Assembly (NCBI RefSeq): GCF_007923355.1
Contig: NZ_VOGO01000005.1
Span: 186,001 to 250,000, forward strand
Direction: 5' to 3'
Source: Falsiphaeobacter marinintestinus
Lineage (GTDB): Bacteria; Pseudomonadota; Alphaproteobacteria; Rhodobacterales; Rhodobacteraceae
Length of the DNA: 64,000 nt
This document shows positions 17,128 through 25,727 of this stretch, one piece after another. Every line of letters starts with the position of its first letter. Within the stretch, counting starts at the first letter, position 1. Below the pieces are notes generated by a model. That model did not search any database and had not been told where the DNA came from. It was given only the letters and a program-made list of their open reading frames with translations. A program made the position numbers and the translations under genes.

Positions 17128-17472
17128 TCAGTCGACCGCGCGGATCAACTTGCGTTCCAACACCCGCAAAACGGTTTTCAGGTCATTGCCACGCTTCAGG
17201 ATCTGCCCGTCCATGGCGACCACCATGAACTGCCCCTGTTTCTGGCGCAATTTGGGGCGTTTCTCGATCCGATAAATCGGATGCTCGGCGGTACGTCGAA
17301 AGATCGAAAAGATCGCCACATCCCGCAGACAGGAAATGCCATAGTCGCGCCATTCACCAGCAGCGACCATGCGGCCATAAACCGAGAGGATAACGCCAAG
17401 CTCGCGGCGGTCGAAGGCCACCTGCGTCGGGATCTGGGCGTTTGGAAACGGGCTGGGCGTTTCGATGTTCAT
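17128..17472 (-). CDS. DUF2794 domain protein
   Basis: A 114-residue basic protein typical of alphaproteobacteria and annotated only as DUF2794. Recognisable segments are F-D-R-R-E-L-G-V-I-L-S-V-Y-G-R-M-V-A, G-E-W-R-D-Y and Y-R-I-E-K-R-P-K-L-R. The ATG is preferred over a TTG 17 codons upstream. It is convergent with the C40 gene (6 bases apart) and follows imuB on the same strand after 87 bases, so it may be read from the imuB promoter. Function unknown. Confidence 0.85.
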   Translation of the reverse strand: MNIETPSPFPNAQIPTQVAFDRRELGVILSVYGRMVAAGEWRDYGISCLRDVAIFSIFRRTAEHPIYRIEKRPKLRQKQGQFMVVAMDGQILKRGNDLKTVLRVLERKLIRAVD

Positions 17473-17559
17473 GAAGTGAGAGTTGCGCCATTTGCCGCGC
17501 AAATCAAGCCCGGTGCGGTTCAAATGGCCTCGATGCCCGGTCGTTGGGTGATTTTTGAC

Positions 17560-19215
17560 TCAGGCAAAGCGCCCCTGACAGAACCAGCCCGACGACAATG
17601 CCCCCCCATGGGCATAGAACAGCCACAACCGGTCGCCATCCTGCGTGTTCACGATCCAATAATCGCGCACTCCGCTGCGCCACCCCGGATCATCCAGCCA
17701 CCATTCGGGCGCGATACGTTCCGGCCCCCGTCCTTCGGCCAGTTGCCAGTCACGCCCACGCCAGCGAAACCGGGCTGGCAGTCCAGGTGTGTCGTCGGTC
17801 ATCACCGGTTCAGCGGGCCACATCAACAGCGGACGGGGCGTCGCTGGCAGATCCCATGAGGGGGCGGGGTCGGACCAGGCGGCAGCAAGCGTCTGGGCGG
17901 TTTTCTCGGGGATATGGCTTGAGGATGGGTGACGGCGGGTGATCGCCTCCATCCCGACCCGTGCGCCCAGTCTGGCGGTCAGATCGTCCAGCGCTGTGTT
18001 CCCGGCCAGCCGATCGCGTACCGCTTCGCCTGCTTTCAGATGCCCCACGGCGGTCTTTGCGTGAACAGGTTCGGTCTGTATCGCCTCGATCCGCAGCATA
18101 TCAATGCCAAACCCGGCGTCGATCTGGTCCAGCTTCAGGTCCAGCAGCGGGCGGATGCGGTGCGGATCAAAGCTGGGCCGGGCCAGACCGATCTGCATCA
18201 CCTCGGTCACCTGATCGGTGCGATGCGCCTCAAACTTCAGTGTGCGGGCACCGCGGCCCTTGTCTTCCAGCAACGCACACAACCGTGGCAGCATCCGGTC
18301 GATCCCGGCCAGCAAATCATCCTTTAGCCCGATGGGTTCGGGCAGGGTCATACGCACGGCAAAATGGCTGAATGGACGTGCGGGGGACACCGGTTCGGGC
18401 GCACTGCCCATCGCCTGATCCAGTCGCAACACCAACCCCTTGCCAAAGCGGCGGGCCAACGCGGCGCGCGGTTGGCCCAGCAAATCGCCGACACGCCTGA
18501 GCCCCAACCGGTTAAGCTGGGCCACCGTGTCCGCTTCCAGCCGGAGCGCCGCCACAGGAAGTCCCCCCAGCGCACCGTGCGCCTGACCGGGCGGCGCAAT
18601 TCGGGCCAGCCCACGCGTCGCGGCAACAGACGCCGGGGGACCGCCGCCCTTGGTCCAGTGTCGCCGTTTGCCAGCTCGTGACCGGGTAGCGCGTGCTTCC
18701 TGATCGATCATGTCGCCGTTACGGTCAGATCCGGCCTGCTGCCCCGCATAACGCGCCAGCGCCCAGGCCGCGCCCAGCGTGTCGGCGATGCCCATCCGGG
18801 TGCTTAACCCCATGTCGGCGCAATCATCCTCGATCACGCCCAAAAGCGCCTCTTCACCACCGAACAGATGCGTACACCCCGTCAGATCGACGATCAGCCC
18901 GTCAGGGGCATCTTCGGCCACCCAGGGGCTGAACTTACCCGCCCACCGCCTGAGCACGGTCAGAAATGCGGCCTCAGCCGGGGCATTGCGCGGACGTGTG
19001 ACCAGAGCCGCGCACATGGCGTGCGCATCGCGCACCGGCTGGCCCACCTGCAACCCGGCAGCCTGCGCTTGCGAATTTAACGCGGTGATAACCTGCATGT
19101 TGGACTGTTCTGCAACCACGGCCAATGGCCCTTCGACCAATCCGCGGTCGGTGCGGATCAGGCGTTCGGCACCAAGGCGCGGAAACCAGAGCGAAAGGAT
19201 ACGGCGGTTGGACAT
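17560..19215 (-). CDS. imuB: ImuB-type Y-family polymerase-like protein
   Basis: A 551-residue Y-family protein of the ImuB type, the adaptor in the SOS mutasome with ImuA and DnaE2. The N-terminus I-L-S-L-W-F-P-R-L-G-A-E lacks the Asp of the polymerase metal site, and V-D-L-T-G-C-T-H-L-F-G-G-E replaces the second acidic motif, so it should be catalytically dead as in known ImuB. The C-terminal W-W-L-D-D-P-G-W-R-S-G-V-R-D-Y-W block is an ImuB mark. A LexA-type box lies 17 bases upstream. No imuA or dnaE2 gene is adjacent, which is unusual because the three are often clustered. Confidence 0.92.
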   Translation of the reverse strand: MSNRRILSLWFPRLGAERLIRTDRGLVEGPLAVVAEQSNMQVITALNSQAQAAGLQVGQPVRDAHAMCAALVTRPRNAPAEAAFLTVLRRWAGKFSPWVAEDAPDGLIVDLTGCTHLFGGEEALLGVIEDDCADMGLSTRMGIADTLGAAWALARYAGQQAGSDRNGDMIDQEARATRSRAGKRRHWTKGGGPPASVAATRGLARIAPPGQAHGALGGLPVAALRLEADTVAQLNRLGLRRVGDLLGQPRAALARRFGKGLVLRLDQAMGSAPEPVSPARPFSHFAVRMTLPEPIGLKDDLLAGIDRMLPRLCALLEDKGRGARTLKFEAHRTDQVTEVMQIGLARPSFDPHRIRPLLDLKLDQIDAGFGIDMLRIEAIQTEPVHAKTAVGHLKAGEAVRDRLAGNTALDDLTARLGARVGMEAITRRHPSSSHIPEKTAQTLAAAWSDPAPSWDLPATPRPLLMWPAEPVMTDDTPGLPARFRWRGRDWQLAEGRGPERIAPEWWLDDPGWRSGVRDYWIVNTQDGDRLWLFYAHGGALSSGWFCQGRFA

Positions 19216-19230
19216 AGGTTGGGCAACATA

Positions 19231-19737
19231 ATGTTCTCTTTTCGTTCCATATCTTGGAATCACGTCGGGAGTCGAGAGCCGTGGCTGCGTTCGGCTCGGG
19301 GCAAAACTGTTGCGGCATGGCTTTTACTCCTGATCGCACTGCCCGCGATGGCCCAGGATCAGGAAAAGGTCGAACACCCCGGCGTCCTGAAACGCATGGC
19401 AACCATGAACATGGCCAAGGCCGCGCTTGCACCGCTGGTTGACATGATGGCCGGACGCATCCTGTTCGATGAAACGCGGGCGCGATCATCCCGCCGGGCC
19501 TTGACCCGCGCCCTTCGCGATATTCCACGCCGTTTTCGCAAACCGCATGAAGACCCGCTGTCCAATGCAAGCGATGACATCTGGGTATATTGGGAAACGT
19601 TCAGCCTGCGCGCCAAATCCGCACGTCAGGCAGCGCGCCGCCTGCGCACCGGTAACCTGAACGGCCTGCGTCAGACATTACCCGAGATGGTGAACGCCTG
19701 CCTGGCCTGCCACGACACGTTCCGCAAACCGCCCTGA
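19231..19737 (+). CDS. Cytochrome c' / c556 family protein
   Basis: A 168-residue exported haem protein. A signal peptide ends A-L-P-A-M-A-Q near residue 42, after an unusually long N-region; the only starts available are this ATG and a TTG four codons earlier. The C-terminal C-L-A-C-H motif is a c-type haem site placed at the end of a four-helix bundle, as in the cytochrome c' family. The first codons overlap the LexA box of divergent imuB, so the promoter arrangement is tight. It is the nearest upstream plus-strand gene to adhC but is separated from it by the I78 inhibitor gene. Confidence 0.8.
   Translation: MFSFRSISWNHVGSREPWLRSARGKTVAAWLLLLIALPAMAQDQEKVEHPGVLKRMATMNMAKAALAPLVDMMAGRILFDETRARSSRRALTRALRDIPRRFRKPHEDPLSNASDDIWVYWETFSLRAKSARQAARRLRTGNLNGLRQTLPEMVNACLACHDTFRKPP
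19233..19247. promoter_or_regulatory. Alphaproteobacterial LexA (SOS) box
   Basis: GTTC-TCTTTTC-GTTC is an exact GTTC-N7-GTTC direct repeat, the known LexA recognition pattern of alphaproteobacteria. It lies 17 bases upstream of the imuB ATG on the other strand and overlaps the first codons of the cytochrome gene. Position and target gene both fit SOS control of imuB. Confidence 0.85.
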
Positions 19738-19741
19738 CGTA

Positions 19742-19990
19742 TCACCCGCACCAGAGCCGGATAATCACGCCATCCTCATCCAGATCGACGTTCACGCGGT
19801 CGGGGCGAAAATCCTGCGTCATGACGCTGTCAGGTGGAAGGATGCGCGCTTGTTCAGGCAGTTGACCTTCGACCTGATCCAGAGGTTGGTTCAGCAACGG
19901 GCTTAGTGCCCCGGCACCACAAGTGTCTTCATCTGCAGAACAAGCTGCAGCCGCGCAGATCATAAACGCTGCCATGATACCGAATCTCAT
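19742..19990 (-). CDS. I78-family peptidase inhibitor, lipoprotein
   Basis: An 82-residue secreted protein. The start M-R-F-G-I-M leads to a lipoprotein signal with lipobox A-A-A-C near residue 17; the mature part has D-T-C-G-A-G-A-L, L-P-P-D-S-V-M-T-Q-D-F-R-P-D-R-V-N-V and a C-terminal I-I-R-L-W-C-G, matching the I78 (potato-inhibitor-I-like) family with its two conserved cysteines. A longer in-frame start 17 codons upstream is less likely because it would bury the signal peptide. It is convergent with the cytochrome gene, 4 bases apart. Confidence 0.82.
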   Translation of the reverse strand: MRFGIMAAFMICAAAACSADEDTCGAGALSPLLNQPLDQVEGQLPEQARILPPDSVMTQDFRPDRVNVDLDEDGVIIRLWCG

Positions 19991-20117
19991 CACCCGACCC
20001 TTTCGTCCACCCGCGGTCCAAATCCGCCTGCAAAAAAGCATATGACACTCAGAAGCCAGTTGAAAACACCGATCATTTCCCGCACGGTCAGAAAAGTTCT
20101 ACTGGGAGAAATTGTCC

Positions 20118-21230
20118 ATGCGTACACGTGCTGCCGTGGCCCTTGAGGCCGGAAAACCCCTTGAAATCATGGAAGTGAACCTTGACGGTCCGAAGGCTGG
20201 CGAAGTTCTGGTCGAAATCAAGGCCACCGGCATCTGTCATACGGATGAATTCACCCTGTCCGGCGCCGACCCCGAAGGCATGTTCCCGGCGATTTTGGGC
20301 CATGAAGGCGCGGGTGTCGTGCTTGAGGTTGGCCCCGGCGTGACATCGCTGAAACCCGGCGATCATGTCATTCCGCTTTACACACCTGAATGTCGTGAAT
20401 GCGAATACTGCCTGAACCCCAAGACCAACCTGTGTCAAGCGATCCGGACGACCCAGGGCCAGGGCGTGATGCCCGACGGAACCTCTCGTTTCTCGATGCT
20501 GGATGGCACGCCGATCCTGCATTACATGGGCTGTTCGACCTTCGCGAACCACACAGTCCTGCCGGAAATCGCGCTGGCAAAGATCCACCCGGACGCACCT
20601 TTCGACAAGGTTTGTTATATCGGCTGCGGCGTTACCACCGGGATCGGCGCTGTGATCAACACAGCCAAGGTCGAAATCGGATCGCGTTGCATCGTCTTCG
20701 GTCTGGGCGGCATTGGCCTAAACGTGCTTCAAGGCCTGCGAATGGCTGGTGCGGACCAGATTGTTGGCGTCGACCTGAACCCGGACAAAAAACCAATGGC
20801 CGAACGGTTCGGCATGACCGATTTCGTGAACCCGGCCGAGGTCGACGGCGATCTTGTGTCTCATCTGGTCGACCTGACCAAAGGCGGCGCGGATTACACC
20901 TTTGACGCCACCGGAAATGTCGGCGTGATGCGCACCGCGCTGGAAGCGGCGCACAAGGGTTGGGGTGAATCGATCATCATCGGCGTGGCGCCTGCAGGGG
21001 CCGAAATTTCGACCCGCCCGTTCCAGCTGGTCACGGGCCGCAGTTGGCGCGGCACAGCGTTTGGTGGCGCACGCGGTCGCACCGACGTGCCGAAAATCGT
21101 CGACTGGTACATGGATGGGAAGATCGAGATCGATCCGATGATCACCCATACCCTGTCGCTTGAAGACATAAACAAAGGCTTCGATCTGATGCACGCAGGT
21201 GAGTCGATCCGGTCAGTGGTGGTTTACTAA
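20118..21230 (+). CDS. adhC: S-(hydroxymethyl)glutathione dehydrogenase (class III alcohol dehydrogenase)
   Basis: A 370-residue zinc- and NAD-dependent enzyme oxidising the glutathione adduct of formaldehyde; it also reduces S-nitrosoglutathione in homologues. G-I-C-H-T-D-E-F near residue 39 holds the catalytic Cys, G-H-E-G-A-G near 62 the catalytic His, and [15 protein letters not shown] near 91 the structural zinc cysteines; G-L-G-G-I-G-L-N is the NAD site near 197. The ATG with GGGAGAA upstream is chosen over a TTG two codons earlier. fghA, the next pathway enzyme, lies 2.5 kb downstream. Confidence 0.96.
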   Translation: MRTRAAVALEAGKPLEIMEVNLDGPKAGEVLVEIKATGICHTDEFTLSGADPEGMFPAILGHEGAGVVLEVGPGVTSLKPGDHVIPLYTPECRECEYCLNPKTNLCQAIRTTQGQGVMPDGTSRFSMLDGTPILHYMGCSTFANHTVLPEIALAKIHPDAPFDKVCYIGCGVTTGIGAVINTAKVEIGSRCIVFGLGGIGLNVLQGLRMAGADQIVGVDLNPDKKPMAERFGMTDFVNPAEVDGDLVSHLVDLTKGGADYTFDATGNVGVMRTALEAAHKGWGESIIIGVAPAGAEISTRPFQLVTGRSWRGTAFGGARGRTDVPKIVDWYMDGKIEIDPMITHTLSLEDINKGFDLMHAGESIRSVVVY

Positions 21231-21971
21231 GTGTCAAACCCTGCGCCTCTGCTTGCCGTTCTGATCGACGCTGACAATACGTCACCCAAATACGTAAAGG
21301 CGATCTTCGATGAGATCGCCACTTTGGGCGAAGCGTCGGTTCGGCGCTGTTATGGCGATTTTTCAAGCCAGCAAATGGCGGGATGGAACAAGGTGCAGGC
21401 CGAATTCGGCCTTGTCCCCCACCACCAGCCCGCCAATACCGTGGGCAAGAATGCCAGTGATATCGCGCTGGTTATTGATGCCATGGACCTGCTGCATTCG
21501 GGCCGGTTCGACGGGTTTGTTCTGGTCAGTTCGGACAGCGATTTCACGCGTTTGGCCAGCCGGATCCGCGAACAGGGGCTCGACGTGTTCGGTATGGGGC
21601 AGATGAAAACGCCCGATGCGTTTCGCAAGGCATGCAAGCGGTTCATCTTTCTCGAAAACATCGCTCAGAGCGAAAACACGTCGCCGGATCCGGAAAAGGG
21701 CAGCTCAAAAACAGCCCCCGCTGAACGAAAGATTTCAGAAGGCAAAATGCGCGAAGCCAGAAACCTTGTTTTCAAAGCAATGGATTCGATCAATCAGGAA
21801 GATGAGTGGTTTACCTTGGGAGAGATCGGTCAGCGGATCATAGCCGCAAATCCCGATTTCGACACCCGCAGCTATGGCCAGCGCAAACTGTCGGACCTGA
21901 TTGCGGCCCTCAAAGTGTTTGAGACCAAGCGCGGCGCTGGAAACCAGTTGCTGGTCCGCCGCACAGACTAG
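21231..21971 (+). CDS. NYN-domain nuclease-like protein with C-terminal OST-HTH/LOTUS domain
   Basis: A 246-residue protein starting at GTG directly after the adhC stop, so co-transcribed. The N-terminal NYN/LabA domain has the PIN-like acidic set: L-I-D-A-D-N-T near residue 12, K-N-A-S-D-I-A-L near 77 and S-S-D-S-D-F near 102, as expected for a Mg-dependent RNase fold. After a charged linker (about 145-170), residues 170-243 resemble the OST-HTH/LOTUS RNA-binding domain. The architecture implies RNA cleavage or RNA control; its link to formaldehyde oxidation is positional only. Confidence 0.85.
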   Translation: MSNPAPLLAVLIDADNTSPKYVKAIFDEIATLGEASVRRCYGDFSSQQMAGWNKVQAEFGLVPHHQPANTVGKNASDIALVIDAMDLLHSGRFDGFVLVSSDSDFTRLASRIREQGLDVFGMGQMKTPDAFRKACKRFIFLENIAQSENTSPDPEKGSSKTAPAERKISEGKMREARNLVFKAMDSINQEDEWFTLGEIGQRIIAANPDFDTRSYGQRKLSDLIAALKVFETKRGAGNQLLVRRTD

Positions 21972-22585
21972 CGTCCGTAGCGCGCCATAAAGGTCTCAAC
22001 TGCATTCTGTGCGACGTCTTCTATTTCTTCCGCGGTGAAACTGGTCTGCACGCCAAATGCGGCGCGGGTCCACAGTTTGACTTTGCAAAGCTCAGCGAAC
22101 TGCTCGGCGGCCATGGGGATGTCTTTGATCACCAGTTGACCGCGCTCGACCGCACAGGTCAGAAACTCGCTAATCCGCTGCTGCCCCATTGCCGGTCCAC
22201 ATTCATAGAAGGCGTGGCCCAATTCAGGAAACCGGTCACGCTCGGCCACGCAGACCCGGAAAATGGCCTGCGCAAAATCCGATATTAAAAAGGCCGTTAG
22301 TTCACGTGCCGTGCTGAGCAGAATATCCCGAACAGGCATATCATCGTCGACGATATGCATGGCGCGCGCCGCCATAAGATCGCATTCGTTCCGCGCCACT
22401 TCCATAAAAAGCTGACGTTTGTCTGGGAAATAGCTGTACAGCGTCGCTTTTGAAACCGCCGCCGCTTTGGCAATATCATCCACGCTGGCACCTTCGAACC
22501 CGTCCACAAGAAAGATTTCGCGCGCCCCGGCAAGGACTTGATCGAACTTTCGACCCTTGCGGATGATGTCCCTGCTCTGCTTCAT
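21968..22585 (-). CDS. TetR family transcriptional regulator
   Basis: A 205-residue regulator. The N-terminal helix-turn-helix is A-S-V-D-D-I-A-K-A-A-A-V-S-K-A-T-L-Y-S-Y-F near residues 34-55, typical of TetR; the C-terminal ligand domain matches the TetR_C group seen in AcrR/RutR-type proteins. It overlaps the NYN gene end by 4 bases (convergent) and is divergent from the AEC carrier gene. An inverted repeat in the shared intergenic region is a probable operator, suggesting control of itself and the carrier. Confidence 0.92.
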   Translation of the reverse strand: MKQSRDIIRKGRKFDQVLAGAREIFLVDGFEGASVDDIAKAAAVSKATLYSYFPDKRQLFMEVARNECDLMAARAMHIVDDDMPVRDILLSTARELTAFLISDFAQAIFRVCVAERDRFPELGHAFYECGPAMGQQRISEFLTCAVERGQLVIKDIPMAAEQFAELCKVKLWTRAAFGVQTSFTAEEIEDVAQNAVETFMARYGR

Positions 22586-22606
22586 AGATTCTCCAACACT
22601 GACAAA

Positions 22607-22634
22607 AACTGAATATAAACCAGACAGTTCAGTT
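22607..22634. promoter_or_regulatory. Candidate TetR operator
   Basis: AACTGAA and TTCAGTT form a 7-bp perfect inverted repeat with a 14-base spacer, 22 bases upstream of the TetR ATG and within the TetR/AEC divergent gap. A TATAAA sequence lies in the spacer and could be a -10 element. Geometry suits autoregulation. Confidence 0.55.
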
Positions 22635-22737
22635 ATGACAGCGTTTCACAATGCCCGACCCCCGTCTCTATCGGAAATAACCCGCCAAAGTCTGTGATTG
22701 CTTGAATGCCCAGCAAGCTAGAGATACCCCCTAGGGT

Positions 22738-23667
22738 ATGGTCGAGATTTTCCTGAGAACCCTGCCCTTTTTCGCAATCATCGGCCTTGGCTATGGCGCC
22801 GGGCGCACACGGTTCTTTCCTGAGGACGCAACCGCCTATCTGACCAAATTCGTCTTCTTCTTTCCGCTGTCGGCTATGTTGTTCCGGTTTTCGGCCAACC
22901 TGCCATTTGAAGAAATTTACAACGGACGACTGGTGGCCGCGTATCTTTGGGGCACCGCAACCGTTTATGGCATCGCCACGCTGGTCGGGTTCATGCGTGG
23001 GCTGGACACACAAACCGTCGCTGTCGAAGCCCAATGCGCGGCCATTGGCAATGTGGGCTTTCTGGGGCTGCCCATGCTGGCCGCCCTGTTCGGAGAGGCC
23101 GCGATTGGACCAGTCATGCTGGTGCTGACCGTGGATCTTGTGGTGTTTTCTTCCCTGATCGTCATCCTGATGAACGGCAGCCGGGATGGTCGTTTGAGCC
23201 TTGGAACGCTGCGGATGATCGGGCTGGGTCTGTTGAAAAACCCGATGATCGTATCGATCTCAGCCGGCATTCTCTGGTCCGCGCTTTCTCTGCCGATCCC
23301 CGATCCATTGAATGACTTCCTGACTATTTTGGGCGGCGCGGCCACGCCGGGTGCGCTGTTTGCCATCGGTGCGTCACTGGCCAGCAAATCCGCTGAGCGT
23401 GTGCAGATCGCCGTGTGGCTATCGACCTGCAAGTTGATCCTGCATCCGTTCTTTGTGGCGATTGGTGTGTTCCTGCTATTCCCGGTCGATCCGTTTTCTG
23501 CCGCAGTTGCGGTGGCGGCTTCGGCTCTGCCCGTGGCGGGGAACGTGTATATGCTGGCGCAACACTATGGCGTCGCCCCGCATCGCGTGTCAGCGGCTAT
23601 CCTTTTGTCGACGGCGGCGTCGATCCTGACTGTTCCCCCGGTCATCGCCTGGGTCATGGCCGGATAA
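22738..23667 (+). CDS. AEC (auxin efflux carrier) family transporter
   Basis: A 309-residue membrane protein with about ten hydrophobic helices in two inverted halves, as in the AEC/BART group. N-V-G-F-L-G-L-P near residue 104 and the second-half segment A-A-T-P-G-A-L-F-A-I-G near residue 200 are the broken-helix carrier motifs. Substrates in bacteria are often malonate, malate or other anions. Divergent from the TetR gene and followed after 72 bases by fghA. The ATG lacks a good Shine-Dalgarno; a CCCTAGGG palindrome ends just before it. Confidence 0.88.
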   Translation: MVEIFLRTLPFFAIIGLGYGAGRTRFFPEDATAYLTKFVFFFPLSAMLFRFSANLPFEEIYNGRLVAAYLWGTATVYGIATLVGFMRGLDTQTVAVEAQCAAIGNVGFLGLPMLAALFGEAAIGPVMLVLTVDLVVFSSLIVILMNGSRDGRLSLGTLRMIGLGLLKNPMIVSISAGILWSALSLPIPDPLNDFLTILGGAATPGALFAIGASLASKSAERVQIAVWLSTCKLILHPFFVAIGVFLLFPVDPFSAAVAVAASALPVAGNVYMLAQHYGVAPHRVSAAILLSTAASILTVPPVIAWVMAG

Positions 23668-23739
23668 TTTCAAAAACCAACTCTGGACGCGCGTGCGACT
23701 GCCCGCTAGCCATAAGCCAGATTCACACGGAGACGCGAC

Positions 23740-24570
23740 ATGGAAACCCTTTCGGAAAACAAGTCATTCGGCGGCACGCAAGGCGTCTATCGACACCGCT
23801 CCTCAGCCTGCCAGTGTGACATGACCTTTGGTCTTTTTATGCCGCAAGAGGCGCAGGATGGCCCAGTGCCAGTGCTTTGGTACCTGTCTGGCCTGACCTG
23901 TACCCATGAAAACGCGATGGTCAAAGCGGGCGCTCAGGCCTGGGCCGCCGAACAGGGCATTGCTTTGGTGTTTCCCGACACGTCGCCAAGAGGCGAAGAC
24001 GTCGCCGATGATGAAGCTTATGATCTGGGTCAGGGCGCTGGGTTCTATGTGAATGCCACGCAATCCCCGTGGGCACCGCATTTCCAGATGTGGGATTATA
24101 TGGTCGATGAACTGCCCGCGTTGCTGGCGGACAAATTCGCGCTCGACATGGACCGTCAATCGATCACGGGACACTCGATGGGGGGGCACGGCGCGTTGAC
24201 TATGGCAATGAACCTGCCGGGACGCTTCCGGTCGGTGTCAGCATTTGCTCCGATTTCTAACCCAACCGCGTCTGATTGGGGGCGCAAGCAATTGACGGCC
24301 TATCTGGGCGATGACGAAGCCGCTTGGGCCAAACATGACTCGTCATTGCTGATGCGCGACAAGGGTTTTGACGGCCCCATTCTGATCGATACCGGCACCA
24401 ACGACCAGTTTCTTGACTTGCTCAAGCCTGAAGCATTGGCTGCCGCTGTCGCCGAACGCCGCCAACAGGCCATTCTGCGGCTGCAACCGGGGTATGATCA
24501 CAGCTATTTCTTCATCTCGACCTTTATGGAAGATCACGTCACCTTCCATGCCGAGGCGCTTTGGAGCTGA
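23740..24570 (+). CDS. fghA: S-formylglutathione hydrolase
   Basis: A 276-residue serine esterase that hydrolyses S-formylglutathione to formate and glutathione, the step after AdhC. The nucleophile elbow is G-H-S-M-G-G-H-G-A near residue 148, the oxyanion region L-S-G-L-T-C-T-H-E-N near 50, and the family C-terminus P-G-Y-D-H-S-Y-F holds the catalytic His. Length and motifs match FrmB/esterase D. It ends 6 bases before the DUF188 gene. Confidence 0.96.
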   Translation: METLSENKSFGGTQGVYRHRSSACQCDMTFGLFMPQEAQDGPVPVLWYLSGLTCTHENAMVKAGAQAWAAEQGIALVFPDTSPRGEDVADDEAYDLGQGAGFYVNATQSPWAPHFQMWDYMVDELPALLADKFALDMDRQSITGHSMGGHGALTMAMNLPGRFRSVSAFAPISNPTASDWGRKQLTAYLGDDEAAWAKHDSSLLMRDKGFDGPILIDTGTNDQFLDLLKPEALAAAVAERRQQAILRLQPGYDHSYFFISTFMEDHVTFHAEALWS

Positions 24571-24576
24571 TTGCAG

Positions 24577-25032
24577 ATGCCCGCGCTTTTCATTGATGCC
24601 GACGCCTGCCCCGTTCGGGGCGAGGCCGAGCGTGTAGCGACGCGGCACAAGCTGAAGATGTATGTCGTCAGCAATGGCGGTTTGCGACCGTCGCAGAATC
24701 CGCTAGTCGAAAACGTGATCGTCGCCGATGGCGCTGACGTGGCCGATATGTGGATCGCAGACCGCTGCGGCCCCGGCGACGTGGTCGTCACCGCCGATAT
24801 TCCACTTGCCGCGCGCTGTATCGAAGCGGGCGCGCGTGTTCTGCGGCACACAGGTGATGCCTTTACCGAAGGTAACATCGGACAGCAGCTGGCGATGCGC
24901 GATCTGATGGCAGACCTGCGCGCTGCCAACCCGCTTGGACAGGGCGGCGGCGGAAAAGCCTTTTCAAAGGCCGACCGATCCCGTTTTCTGGACTCGCTAG
25001 AGCGCGAACTGAGAGCCGCCGCCAAAAAATGA
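24577..25032 (+). CDS. YaiI/YqxD family protein (UPF0178, DUF188)
   Basis: A 151-residue cytoplasmic protein with the family start F-I-D-A-D-A-C-P-V and the later T-A-D-I-P-L-A and [10 protein letters not shown] segments. The Asp-rich pattern resembles PIN/NYN-like nucleases, but activity is not established for the family. The ATG two codons after a TTG is chosen. It follows fghA closely and is probably on the same transcript. Confidence 0.9.
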   Translation: MPALFIDADACPVRGEAERVATRHKLKMYVVSNGGLRPSQNPLVENVIVADGADVADMWIADRCGPGDVVVTADIPLAARCIEAGARVLRHTGDAFTEGNIGQQLAMRDLMADLRAANPLGQGGGGKAFSKADRSRFLDSLERELRAAAKK

Positions 25033-25103
25033 CGACCTGAAACGAATTGGTTACCGAAGATTTGACATAAAGCTAAAGCCTCTGAACCATAAGCGGAGCA
25101 GAC

Positions 25104-25727
25104 ATGCGACCTGAAGCAATTGTTTTTGACATTGGCAACGTTCTGATCGAATGGCAGCCGGAACGGTACTACGACAAGGCAATCGGCGAGGATCGTCGCC
25201 GGGCCATGTTCGCTGAAATCGACCTGCACGGCATGAACGACAAGATCGATCGGGGCGCAGGTTTTCGCGATACGATCTATGACTTCGCCGAAAAATACCC
25301 CGACTGGCGCGACGAAATCAGGATGTGGCACGACAACTGGATCGAAATGGCCTCGCCTGCGATCCCGCACTCGGTGCGTCTGCTGACAGCATTGCGGGCC
25401 AAGGGCGTGCCGGTTCTGGCACTTTCAAATTTCGGAATTCAGAACTTTGCCTTCGCGGCGGACGAACACTATCCTTTTCTGCACGGCTTCGACACGCAAT
25501 ACATCTCGGGACACATGAAAATGGCGAAACCCGATCACGACATTTACGAAGCGGTCGAGGCCGATTGCGGATTCTTGCCGCAAGCCTTGCTTTTTGCCGA
25601 TGATCGCGCGGACAATATCGAAACTGCGAACAAGCGGGGCTGGCAGACGCATTTGTTTGATGGCCCCCAGGGATGGGCCGACCGGTTGGTGGCCGAGGGC
25701 ATTCTGACGCATGAGGAAGCCAAATGA
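25104..25727 (+). CDS. HAD-IA family hydrolase (YihX-like phosphatase)
   Basis: A 207-residue haloacid-dehalogenase-fold phosphatase. Motif I is V-F-D-I-G-N-V-L-I-E-W near residue 7 with the nucleophilic Asp; the D-x-G-N form is that of the YihX/sugar-phosphatase branch. Motif II is the Ser in L-A-L-S-N-F-G, and F-A-D-D-R-A-D-N near 170 is motif IV. A TTGACA sequence at 25062-25067 may be part of its own promoter. It overlaps the next gene by an ATGA. Confidence 0.88.
   Translation: MRPEAIVFDIGNVLIEWQPERYYDKAIGEDRRRAMFAEIDLHGMNDKIDRGAGFRDTIYDFAEKYPDWRDEIRMWHDNWIEMASPAIPHSVRLLTALRAKGVPVLALSNFGIQNFAFAADEHYPFLHGFDTQYISGHMKMAKPDHDIYEAVEADCGFLPQALLFADDRADNIETANKRGWQTHLFDGPQGWADRLVAEGILTHEEAK

Noticed and set aside
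19219-19230. TTG start for the cytochrome c' gene
   Set aside because: ATG four codons later is available; both lie at the LexA box, so the choice does not change the call.
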